In this document: positions 54,369-64,000 of the stretch, one piece after another | How the letters are laid out: every line of letters starts with the position of its first letter | Numbering within the stretch: position 1 is the first letter of the stretch | Source of the DNA: Pseudeuparius sepicola | Lineage: Eukaryota; Arthropoda; Insecta; Coleoptera; Anthribidae | Direction of reading: 5' to 3' | Length of the DNA: 64,000 nt | Assembly: GCA_963920635.1 (NCBI GenBank) | Contig: OY987299.1 | Span: forward strand, 70,042,692-70,106,691 | Made by a program: the position numbers and the translations under genes | Notes under the pieces: model-generated | Told to the model about the DNA's origin: nothing | The model's input: the letters and a program-made list of their open reading frames with translations, nothing else | The model's database searches: none

Positions 54369-54377
54369 TGAAAATGC
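54369..54377 (+). repeat. Target site duplication TGAAAATGC, right
   Basis: See the left copy at 41121; exact match. Confidence 0.93.
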
Positions 54378-54842
54378 TTGTATCAAAAGACGTGGTGTAG
54401 CTTCTTCTTGGCCTGGTAAGGTCCTGTCATTCGGTATATTAAATGTTCCATTTAAAAATCTCTGTCCCATATTTGACGTGTCAAAAATTTCACCATCGCT
54501 ATTCTTTCCATAACCTCCAATATCAATGCATATAAATTTGTAATATGGGGCAACAATTGCCATTAATACAATTGAGAATTTTTTCAAATAAAAATAATTA
54601 GAACCTGAATTGTTCGGACATTTAATGGTAACATGTTTCCCATCTATGCTGCCTAAGCAGTTGGGAAATTGCCACTTTTCTTGATATCGAGTTATTGATT
54701 GCTCCCAGACACGAGTAGTAGGTTCAGGCATATAACTAGGTTGCGGTTGCTTCCATATGGCTTCACATACTTCCGCAACGATAGCACTAACTGTGGTAAA
54801 TCCTACATGAAAACTGTACCCAATTGTAGTGTAGCAAGAAAT
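54369..54842 (-). pseudogene. PIF/Harbinger transposase, central part
   Basis: An exon on minus begins after acceptor ATATTTTCAG and reads ISCYTTIGYSFHVGFTTVSA, IVAEVCEAIWKQPQPSYMPE, KWQFPNCLGSIDGKHVTIKC (first catalytic Asp), FYLKKFSIVLMAIVAPYYKF, CIDIGGYGKNSDGEIFDTSN (second catalytic Asp) and NDRTLPGQEEATPRLLIQ. It is open until the 9-bp duplication at 54377-54369, where the 13.2-kb element splits it. The expected N-terminal 100 residues, upstream to the right, are not found: the MADF exon lies there on the other strand. Confidence 0.88.
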
Positions 54843-54881
54843 CTGAAAATATAAAAATAAAAACAACTGTGTTTATTGTAG

Positions 54882-55381
54882 GTGAAGAAGTAAAGAGGAA
54901 ATGGAAAAATTTGAGAGATGCCTATGGAAAACATATTAGAACAGAAAAGATACATACTGGTCAGAGGACTAAATCAATTGATAGTTATAAATTATGGCCC
55001 TGGGCACAGCAAATGTCCTTTTTTAAACCAATTATGCAATTTGCCCTGACCGAGTCTAATATAGAGAATAACGGAAATTTGGCAAATATTCCACGAGAGG
55101 GAAATAATTCGGTTGATATACTGTTCCGTCTCCTACATCTGATATTTCCGAAGCTTCTGCTACTTTGACAGAGGTGACCCATAAGAGCAATAAAAAAAAC
55201 TTCAACTACTCCTCAAAGTGCAAAAGGAGCAAAGAAAAGACGATGTGAAGAGAAGGCTGAGACATCTTCCGTTGATAAAGTTTTGACCTATCTTCAGTCT
55301 AAGCAATCTAACACGCAAACTCCAGATGAAATAGATTTAATATTTATGGTATACACCAAAATATTACTCTGTCTTTTATAA
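54882..55381 (+). pseudogene. MADF-domain gene, exon 2 and C-terminus
   Basis: After acceptor TTTATTGTAG the frame reads EEVKRKWKNLRDAYGKHIRT and YKLWPWAQQMSFFKP, the second half of the MADF domain. A frameshift near 55118 and another in an A-run near 55195 lead through a Ser/Thr-rich linker (SPTSDISEASATLTEVTHKS) and a basic patch (AKGAKKRRCEEKAE) to a C-terminal motif DEIDLIFM, stop at 55379. Splice phase with exon 1 at 40273 is correct. Confidence 0.78.
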
Positions 55382-56560
55382 CATTAGTATGATTCTTTAT
55401 TTGGCATATGACCATAAATTTACATTCTGAACAACTTTTTCTGATAAAATTTTTTGATAAATGTGCTTGATTTGCACTAAAACCACAAAAATGGAAAATT
55501 TTGTATGTGACTTAACTTTGCATTCTGAACAACTTTTTCTAAAAAATTACGAAAATCATTTAGCAATTTTTTTTATTTCAAAATGTGACACAACAGCATA
55601 AATCAGGACACCCAAAAACCCCCACATACCAAATTTCATCAAAAAATATACTGGGAGTTCCATTCTACAGGGTTCCAAAAACAAGCAAAATAGGAATTTT
55701 AAGGCATCTGGCGAGTCAAGTGTGTTATGGAGTCCATTTAAAACAGTTGAATGATCAACACGAGTGTTGGTGTGCAAAGATTCAATACAAATACAATACA
55801 AAAATATTTTGGGACATCTTAAGATGCTAAATTTTTATGAAAGTTTGTACCGGTCGAGAGTGCTCTGGAATTATTGAAAAAACATTAATAAACACAAAAT
55901 TAATTTATTTCTTTACAAAGTACCAACCAACAAATAAAAACAATTTAAATATTTGAACTTTCTCGATAAAAGATCGTGCGTTTTCTGTTGTGGCACACCA
56001 GCCACCTTAACTCATATGGACTTACTGACAGGCAGTCTGCTGTATTTTTAGATTTAGTTCATTTATAGTGTCTGGGATGGTTTTGATATACTCGATTTTG
56101 GATCCGTATAAAGTTCCAAAAATTCAGTATTTTTGAGATGGCACAGAGAGTATATTTTCGCATTGGATCTTTGCAAACCAACGCTTAGATTTCTTCTGTT
56201 GACAATTCAACTGTTTTGAGAGGATCCCATGGCATACTTGACTTTTCAGATGATTTAAAAATTCCTATTTTGCTCAACTTTAAACTCGCAGAATGGAAGT
56301 CCTTATATATTTTTTGATCAAATTTGATATGTGAAGGTTTTTGGGTATCCCGATTAACGCTATGGTGTCAGATGATTTTTGTCATTTTCTATTAGAAAAC
56401 AAAATCGTGTAGGCCTTGAAAATTGAGATTAAAACCTGAAATTTTGCATCAAAGTAAAAAAAGAGTTTTGTGTGACCAAAAAAAAAACGGCTAAAATTGG
56501 ATAAAAAATAATAAGAGGGTGCTTCCGTTTAAAATGGGTCACTCTGTTTATTATGCTATA
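55382..56560. mobile_element. Inverted-repeat element, unclassified
   Basis: 55590-55860 (CAGGACACCCAAAAACCCCC, TTCATCAAAAAATATACTGG, AAAATAGGAATTTTAA) is inverted at 56130-56380 with moderate divergence. A third fragment is at 63480-63612. CATTCTGAACAACTTTTTCT is repeated directly at 55423 and 55520. Non-coding. Confidence 0.65.
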
Positions 56561-57290
56561 AATAGGCCATTTATGGTTGTCAATGGTCCTGAAATGGCCC
56601 AATTGATAAAACTATTGGCAAAGTAAACTATGGCCGGATGCTGGCCGTCGAGGCATTCAAGCACCTGACAACTTATGGCTCATTTAAGAACTAATTATGA
56701 CAATGCTGGTTATCATGTGCTTGCCTTTTGATGGGCCAATTATCTATCTGTTGGGTTACGTTGCGATGTGTTATACTCTATTATTTAAAAATAATATGGC
56801 AATCAAATTATAGACCGGGAGATAGTGACAGATTTTGGGATGTGATTTTACCCAGTATGCCTTTAGGAGGGTACTATAGTTCGCATATTCTGTTGTTAAT
56901 AACTGTTAAACTAAACAGTCATCTCGGGTCCTTCATATATTAAAATTAATTATCATTTGTTTGCAAATTAAGCGTTTCGATACGATTTCACCCAGGCTGC
57001 CATGAATCCACAATAAAATTCGAATAAAATAAGATAGTTGAAGTGTCAAAGGCATACCGTTTGCGTGAGCCCGAATGGTGATCATGGTTGGGTATACTTG
57101 CATTTTAAAATAAGATTTATCCGCGTTTCTAAACAGGCTGCCATTAAGAAGTATACATGGTTGTGTGATACATCAGCTACAGAAAAAATGGTATACCATT
57201 TGCGCATGCCCAAGTATACCTCACATTAAAAACATCTAGTAGAATTATTGAACAAGTATCCGTCATTTTACTCAATGAAAAATGCATTGA

Positions 57291-59486
57291 AATAAGAAAT
57301 ATGTATCCTGAAATGTCGATATTTAAAATGGCATACCATTTGGACAGGTTTGTCATATTAGAAAATAGAAGTGAGATTGTAAAACAAAAAAAGTATTTTT
57401 TATTATACTTCTTTGAAAACACCTTATTTTCATCTGTTTTAGCAATAATGAAAGATGGGGTTTTTCGGGCTAGCGCACGGAAACAGCGCATGGAAAAACT
57501 TTCCGTGCGCTGAATAAAAATACCGAATATATGGCTTTAAAATAGAAATATACAGCAAAGTAAACTAAATTTAAGAAACTTTATATGCTCTTTGATATTT
57601 AACATGTACCTATTTTGTGTTTTAATTCGTAAGTGTTTCAATATTTAGATACATTTCTGTAATATTTTTGACGTTTTATTCACCTTATCTGACAATAACT
57701 AATTTACAACAAAGCACCATTGAAATAATTTGAGAGTAACCATGGAAACGCATCATGCATACCAAACACTATATTGTCTGCATTGTTTATTTTTTGTCAA
57801 TTAAGTTTATTATAATATGCAGATGAAATATTTTAAGTTTCCGTTTTCAAAGAAGTATAATAAAAAATATCGTTCATTACACGTCCAGAAATAGATTTTT
57901 CCGTGCTTGCATGACTTCCCGCGCATGACTTCACGCGCTCGAGGAAAAATCTTTATTTCCAGACTCTTAATAAAATATACTATTCTGTGTATTTAATCAG
58001 TATGCCATTGTATGGTTCAATCAACCATGATATAATGAAGTGAAATAACAAATGGCATACAAGTTGTGCGAGTTTTACATACTCAAATTAAAAAGAAACG
58101 TTGCGAAATTGAGAAAAAATTTGCCGTCATTATAATAGGTATGCCTTTAAGTTTATACTTCAATTTAATTATAAAGTTTGCAAAAATAAAATGGCGTACC
58201 AATTGTGAGACTTTATGGTACGAAAAATAGCATACAAAGTACCTACCTAATTTTCAAAGCGCATCCAGTCATTGTTTCCCCCTTATTTCGGTCAGGTCCC
58301 CGCGTTTGGAGGTGTAGCCCCTTTTGAGAACACGTTCAATATTAACTCGCTATATACATATTATCATTATGTTATTTGTTATTATAAAAAAAAATATAAT
58401 TATTTGATTAGTGAAAATTTATGAACAGATACCTAAGATTAAAGGAGCCATATAGATAGTCAGAAGCATTGCTGAAACCGTCCGCAGAAAATTCCGCTAC
58501 ACCAACTTCCAAATTTTAATTTTGGAATGAAAACAAAATAGGACAAATAAATTTTAACGGCCTAAATTTCATAGGACTCTAGAGTTGAGACGTAGACTGT
58601 TGTTAAAGTACCTACTTTAATTTAGTTAAAAGTTATTATATTTATAAAATTTTATACAAAATATTTTGTGTGCCTCGCGTGAGTTTGAATAATGGTTCTG
58701 GCAGTCTATGAGTTGCTTTGTATATGCTCGATAAGTGATAATTCGAATAATTTATGTTTTTTTACTTTACAGGTTAATGGTGTTTTAATAGAATATTGCA
58801 TTTTTGATTTTGATTTTAATATATTTATTATTTGTTATTATTTCCCTTTTATTTAAAACACTCCTGTACAGGTAAGTCGGGAACCCAAAAATAATCCTTT
58901 AATAATGGAACTTTTAGCCTAGTCAAATAATGCAAAATTAGGGCGTCGGTGGAAAAAAATTCCTAGAGAGTTGAATTTTTTTTGAACGCTTTCTTTTCAC
59001 TTGGGTAGAAATATATCAAAAGTCCCCGAGGGTGGGGGGTGAGCTCGAGGAGGGAGTGGGGGTTAAAGGTACTATTTTTCAGTTTTTCGCTTAAATCTCG
59101 AAAACAATCACTCCTACCAATTTTAATAATTTATAACAATTAAAGCTAACAACATTTTCTACAAAAATGGTTCTATGCACTTTTGTCGTAGAACTAACCG
59201 TAAGCAAGCTACGAGCTTTTGAAGTTTGGATTTAAAAAAAAACATTTTTTCCCCCACGGATACAGGAATATGCGACAATTTGGCAACGCAGCACTCCTTG
59301 CACAACAATTTTATCCGCGCTGTCGCTAAGCTCTTTATGTTTTCGGTTCGGACAGTATCTCGAAGAACATCGTAGCGTTCACGTGTGGCCGTTTTGTTGC
59401 TTTTTTGTTTAGTTTCGTATTTAGTTGCCAATCGCGTCGTGCTGTGTGTGCCGAGATCGTGACTTTAGTTCCATCCCCGCTACATA
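57291..59486. other. Non-coding interior of the 4.6-kb element, left part
   Basis: AT-rich; GGCATACCATTTGG, GGCATACAAGTTG and GGCGTACCAATTG-type motifs recur (57325, 58050, 58192). No gene seen. Confidence 0.4.
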
Positions 59487-60036
59487 ATGGCTGAAAGGTG
59501 CTTGGTATGTGATGTACCTGTTGAGAGTGATAGGAGTGTTGTGCGTGAGAAAGGTATGGAAGGACTGTTTAAAGCCAGCATTGCAAGAAAGGATGGCAAG
59601 AGCTCGGTTTTTGAGAACAAAACATGTGGAATTGTTCACAACTCCTGTCGAAAGCGTTACACCAGGCCACAATCTGTTGCCTCCGATTTAAAAAACGCAG
59701 AAGTCGAGTTCCACAGCTCAGCAGGGAGCTGTCGACGGTCCAAGGTTCCTACATTTGACTTCAAGACTAAGTGTTTGTTTTGCCGTGGTGCAATTAATGA
59801 TGAGTTTTATCGAAAACAGAAATACTGCCTCCCGCTTTTCCAATGATTTTTTGCATGAAAAAGGGATATCTCATACGATTTTCAAATGCATGCCAATATA
59901 TTGTATGATATATTTGCAGTTCTGTGGTGTAAAATATTGTCAAAAGTTAATGCGAAAAGAGCAAAAAATTGCAGGTTATTTCAGATATGAGCAGCCTCAT
60001 GAAAAGAATTTAGAGAAGTGGAAGCAGAGTGGGTAA
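59487..60036 (+). pseudogene. Insect Cys-rich protein, N-terminal fragment
   Basis: ATG at 59487: MAERCLVCDVPVESDRSVVR, then GIVHNSCRKRYTRPQSVAS and FDFKTKCLFCRGAINDEFYR. The C-x2-C, H-x3-C and second C-x2-C suggest zinc binding. I recall closely similar N-termini in many multicopy insect proteins, usually near transposons, but no assigned function. The frame ends at 59844; a shifted frame continues to 60036 (GVKYCQKLMRKEQKIAGYFR) without clear homology. It may be a captured host gene or a TE gene. Confidence 0.6.
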
Positions 60037-61392
60037 AGGCCCGTGCATACGAAAAATTCATTTATTTCATCGTAGGTTCAAATCCCACACAACACACAAT
60101 TAATTTTAATTAATTAATTATCAACAAAAATTCAGTTTTCGTTTTTTTTTAGTTTTATTGTGTATACTATGATATAATGTTATAATACTAAACAATACAA
60201 TCTGCATTTCTGTTGATAATAATAATAATCGTTCGGAGACATCGGAGACAATTTGCTTCTCTGGCACATTCATGGCATTCATATTTATATATATACAGGG
60301 TGATTCACCTAAAACTCCCCGGCCTCATATCTTAGCAACGAAATAAGTTATTTTAATCCTGTAAAAAGAATCAGGCAGAGCTCGTCGAAGACTTTATTCT
60401 TAGGCTATGAAGGGGAGGAGAGTAATAGCGATAAAGAACCGAATTTTCAAGTAACATTTATCGACGAATAAAATTTAAATAAATAAATAAAAATTTTCAT
60501 TGTAATCCCGTGTTTTATTCGTTAAAGAAAATTTAATTTTTTGGGAATAAGGGCCCTTCTCAATCAGTATGCCGCTTATGATTTGATTTTGATGTAACAT
60601 GATTGACTCAAAATTGGAGAGGAATACTGAGTTAAATCATATAAATTCTGAACGTTTATTTTGCACTAGCGGTTTTTGTGCTTTCATCATAACTGTATAC
60701 TTTGCTAGTCTCGGAATTTATCAAACGGTATGCCATTCAATACACCACATAAATACATCAAAATTGAATGAAAAACAAAGAAGCATACTGATTGAAAACA
60801 CGAAAATTTCATTAACCCTTTTGCAACTTCTCTTGCGTGTGCCTTTACTTATGACTGCCCTGATCGCTATGCCAATTTTATATGCAACATACGCTATGAT
60901 AAACTGCATGGAAACATAATGGCATACTGATTTAAATGACGGATACTTGTTCAATAACTCTACTAGATGTTTTTAATGTGAGGTATACTTGGACATGCGC
61001 AAAGGTATGCCATTTTTTCTGCAGCTGATGTACCACACAACCATGTATACTTCTTAATGGCAGCCTGTTTATAAACGCGGATAAATCTTATTTTAAAATG
61101 CAAGTATACCCGACCGTGATCACCGTTTGGGCTCACACAAACGGTATGCTTTTGACACTTCAGCTATCTTATTTTACTTGAATTTTATTGTGGATTCATG
61201 GCAGCCTGGGTGAAATCGTATTGAAACGCTTAATTTGCAAACAAATGATAATTAATTTTAATATATGAAGGACCCGGGATGACTGTTTAGTTTATCAGTT
61301 ATTAACAACAGAATATGCGTACTATAGTACCTTCCAAAAGGCATACTGGGTAAAATCACGTCCCAAAATCTGTCACTATCTCCCGGTCCATT

Positions 61393-62413
61393 AGTAAAAT
61401 TATTATTTTAGTAGTGTAACCTTATTTTTTATGTTAATAAAACAAAAACAATGTAAGCATCAGGACAACATTTTAAAACCAGTAGTTATTATAAGCTCAT
61501 ATTTTAGATGATATTATTTTTTGTCAATAAGGTTCATAATTAATTCCTTATCAGATGATGCTGTTTTTTTTACGACCATACAGATATATGTTTATTATTT
61601 CAATTTCTACGTTTTCACAGTTTCTGGCTGAGCTCTCTCTGGAACTTGTTGAGTAATTTAAACAAGCAACAGAGCTTGGGTGGTATAAGATATTATGTAT
61701 AAAGTCTATATGCCTCGTTCTGGCTAAGCTGCGAAAGCTAGAAACAGATATTATAGATGTATACAATCTTACATAAGTCTTCAGCTACATGATTGCATGT
61801 TCGGCTGTTGCCATTCAAGACACTATCCAATAGAAACACAGTACTTCGGATATGCGCAGTGAAACTAAGTTGCTAGCTGCGATATACTTATGGGAGATTT
61901 ACATAATGATTTATATTTGTTCAGTATAAAAATTTTCTGCATCTTACAGAAGAAAGGCACCTTACCTATATGTATAAAAATAAAAATTGCCAAAAAGGAA
62001 TTTTTTTTTTGCTTTCAAACTGCTTGTTTCAGGACACCCTATATCTCAGTAATAATATGTGAGTGGGCATTTTTTTAGTGGGAATTTTTCTTTACCTAAA
62101 ACAAATGCATCTACTGTATTCATTTGAAAATTCCGCTCCCCAGTATTTTTACGCTGTGATTTTTTTTACATAAACACCAACAAACCCAACTTTAAAATAT
62201 TAAATAAGACCATACCCCCCTTGTGATATATCATTCTAAAGCGAGTTTAATTTGACAAGCAGCGATACTGTGTTGTTAAAATCGGTTGAATTTTATGGAA
62301 GTGATGGACAAAATAATAATACTTTTTTTGTACTAATTGCTGTAAAGTTTTTATTGAAGTATATTTGATTTTTAAAAGATATTTGTGCTATACCATTTTT
62401 TAAATTAGTTAAA
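61393..62413. other. Unassigned non-coding stretch
   Basis: Contains a mariner-end-like GGACACCCTATATC (62032). No ORF with homology. Confidence 0.4.
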
Positions 62414-63296
62414 AGCTGGTCACAGACGGGCGTAATTGTCTTAAAACATCAACGCGCATTCATGGACGCCCGTTCAACAACGTCCGTCTGTGGTGATAAT
62501 ACCGCCACGTACTTGAATGCGCGTTGAAGAAGTACGACGCACTTTTGAACCTGGTCTCGCTGAAAACATGTGTGTGCATTAATGAATGCAAGTTGATGTT
62601 TTACCGTGTGTGTTAACAAACGCGCATCATTGCCGCGGTTTTCTTCAGTGAAGTAGGTATATACTATTTTAAAATTTCTTCTGTCAGCTCGAGTTTATTG
62701 ATTATTGATTATTCCGGATTTATTAGAATAAAAACTTCAAATTTTGTTTATTACCGCACTATAAATATATTTTCTCCTCGGATATAATAAATGTAGTTAC
62801 TACTTAGCAGACAGTTTTTTTTATATAGAAGTTTTATTATGACAGAGTAATACAACAATCATGTCAGACTTAAGAAATTTAAGTTGAAATTTCGTAAGAG
62901 AATTTATTGGGTTATATCGAGGTCATCCTTGTTTATAGAAAACCAAGTCAAAGGAGTACCTTGACAAAAATAAAAAAAATTCAGCCTATATTATTTTGCA
63001 GGAAAAATTAAAAGTTGTACAGCCAGATGCGACTAAGAATACAGTTGTACAAAAAATTAACAGTGCGTGGTGGATTGAGAAGAGAATTTAAAAAGATAGC
63101 GCACGCCACTGCAATCAAATGCAACTTAGCCGACATCGTTCTGACAAGAATATGCGTTCGTGTATGTCGTTTACCGCGAACTGATGTGTTAAAACATCAA
63201 TCAAGGTGTGTGGATAAATCATAGTTTACGTTGATGCGCAACGTATATGAATGCGCGTTGATGGTTTAAGACAATTACGCCCGTCTGTGACCAGCT
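62414..63296. mobile_element. TIR element carrying a dead MADF domain
   Basis: AGCTGGTCACAGACGGGCGT at 62414 mirrors ACGCCCGTCTGTGACCAGCT to 63296; arms of about 52 bp also share AATTGTCTTAAAACATCAAC with one difference. GAATGCGCGTTGA recurs in both arms and near 62516. The MADF remnant suggests a Harbinger-related non-autonomous element. Confidence 0.8.
62861..63120 (+). pseudogene. MADF-domain remnant
   Basis: ATG at 62861; FVREFIGLYRGHPCL (62891-62935), then TAG where MADF domains have Trp, then KSKEYLDKNKKNSAYIILQE, KLKVVQPDATKNTVVQKI and, one frame over, RGGLRREFKKI. A TGA at 62885 may be another lost Trp. The reading is a nearly complete MADF domain, unrelated in detail to the one at 40135. 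Confidence 0.72.
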
Positions 63297-63479
63297 ATTA
63301 ATAACAAAAAATACAAGCTTGATAAAAAGTCACAACTTTTTCATATTAGCGTACATTATTGGAGCTCGAATTTTCTTGGTACCGTACGTCTTTTCTTAGT
63401 AAAAATGTAGTCATCATGGTGTCTGCCTTAGCGTAGGGAACCGAAATAAAAATAAATAAAATATTGGTATTTTGTCTTG

Positions 63480-63612
63480 CCAGATGCTATTAAAATTCTT
63501 ATTTTGCTCAAATTTGGCAGTCTGTAGAATGGAATGCTCTGTATATTTTTTATTCAAATTTTGTATATGAGAGTTTTAGGGTGGCCTGATTAACGCTGTG
63601 GGGTGATGTTTT
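63480..63612. repeat. Third copy of the 55.6/56.3-kb repeat
   Basis: ATTAAAATTCTTATTTTGCT, GTATATTTTTTATTCAAATT and TGATTAACGCTGTGG match 56250-56380. It forms the junction with the reverse transcriptase that follows. Confidence 0.75.
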
Positions 63613-64000
63613 AAATAAAAAACATAGAACAAGTAAAGGAGTGGTCCCAGAATCGACCCCTGGGGCACACTAGATGTTACTGCAGAAAAATCGGATGAAG
63701 CATTTTCAATAAGACCTTTTTGATATCGAAAGCTAAGGTAGTTCCTGAAAAAAGAGCATGACAATTCATCAAAACCGTAGTAAATTAATTTAGAGATCAG
63801 AAGCAAGTGATCAAGTGTATCGAACGCCTTTGAGTAATCCAATGAGACCAGACCAGTGGAAAGACAGGAGTCAAGTGCTGAAAACACATTGCCAGTAATA
63901 TTTAGCAAAAGTGTGATTGTGCTAAAACTCTTACGAAATCCAGATTGGATGTCAGTGACAATTCCTAGTGCATTAGATTTTAAATTAAGCACAATGGATT
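63612..64000 (-). pseudogene. Jockey/CR1-type reverse transcriptase fragment, runs off the window
   Basis: On minus: DIQSGFRKSFSTITLLLNIT, LVSLDYSKAFDTLDHLLLIS and SVPQGSILGPLLYLFYV, RT motifs up to the turn before the active site. The YADD segment and C-terminus are replaced by the repeat at 63612. The N-terminal side lies beyond 64000. Confidence 0.8.

Larger units (their letters stand above)
56811..61392. mobile_element. 4.6-kb element with about 480-bp inverted repeats
   Basis: TAGACCGGGAGATAGTGACA at 56811 mirrors TGTCACTATCTCCCGGTCCA to 61391. The arms (56811-57290 and 60918-61391) match through GGCTGCCATGAATCCACAAT, AAGTATACATGGTTGTGTG and CTCACATTAAAAACATCTAG. A TTA duplication on both flanks is possible. 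GGCATAC or its complement recurs more than ten times in and near the arms. No transposase is found; a Cys-rich protein fragment is inside. A TACAGGGTGATTCACC mariner-type end at 60292 marks a further insertion. Confidence 0.8.

Noticed and set aside
60058..60100. GTAGGTTCAAATCCCACAC resembles a tRNA T-arm (B box)
   Set aside because: No matching acceptor, D or anticodon arms upstream and no A box at the right distance; chance or a worn SINE.
60599..60919. 106-codon hydrophobic ORF inside the 4.6-kb element
   Set aside because: No family match, it borders the inverted repeat and is built partly from the GGCATAC-rich sequence; likely chance.

Overview
The window is a piece of an animal nuclear genome, almost certainly an insect (order not resolved). 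It is AT-rich, has spliceosomal introns with GT..AG junctions, and is built almost entirely of transposable elements (TEs) of families common in insects. One conserved host gene is recognisable: the first two exons of an EDC4/Ge-1 homologue (mRNA decapping scaffold) at 29.7-30.2 kb. There are no bacterial operons, rRNA genes, CRISPR arrays or convincing tRNA genes.

Layout. 0-7 kb: a 44-bp minisatellite, then four head-to-tail copies of an R4/Dong-like non-LTR retrotransposon separated by TAA microsatellites; the fourth keeps an intact 1132-residue ORF. 7-8.1 kb: a decayed DIRS-like tyrosine recombinase. 9.3-11.6 kb: a three-exon gene of an insect family that I think is DUF7869-like, with two frameshifts. 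11.8-12.1 kb: a hairpin MITE. 13.3-22.4 kb: a pogo-like transposon split by a jockey element, itself split by a degenerate LTR retrotransposon. 24.3-24.9 kb: a near-perfect palindrome. 25.3-27.2 kb: a Tc1/mariner element with identical 368-bp inverted repeats. 29.7-30.2 kb: EDC4. 31.4-35.6 kb: a Gypsy internal region (minus). 35.7-39.7 kb: a CR1/jockey-type non-LTR element (minus).

40.1-55.4 kb is the most structured part. A PIF/Harbinger-type unit (a MADF gene on plus with an antisense transposase in its intron) is split by a 13.2-kb element. That element has terminal arrays of a 15-bp repeat, a 9-bp target duplication (TGAAAATGC) and a decayed FLYWCH domain, which suggests a Mutator-like or Foldback-like element. 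Nested in it are a hAT element (8-bp duplication) carrying a TA-flanked MITE, a 6.6-kb Foldback/Galileo-like element (7-bp duplication) whose arms are tandem repeats in opposite orientation and which contains a CR1-type insertion, a second foldback with a CR1 tail in it, and a 305-bp P-like MITE (7-bp duplication). 56.8-61.4 kb: a 4.6-kb element with about 480-bp inverted repeats around a fragment of an insect Cys-rich protein. 62.4-63.3 kb: a TIR element carrying a dead MADF domain. The window ends inside a minus-strand reverse transcriptase.

Most coding regions are broken. The exceptions are the R4/Dong ORF, the CR1 reverse transcriptase at 46.3-48.2 kb and the EDC4 exons. The order of insertion can be read from the nesting, so the window works as a stratigraphic record of TE activity.
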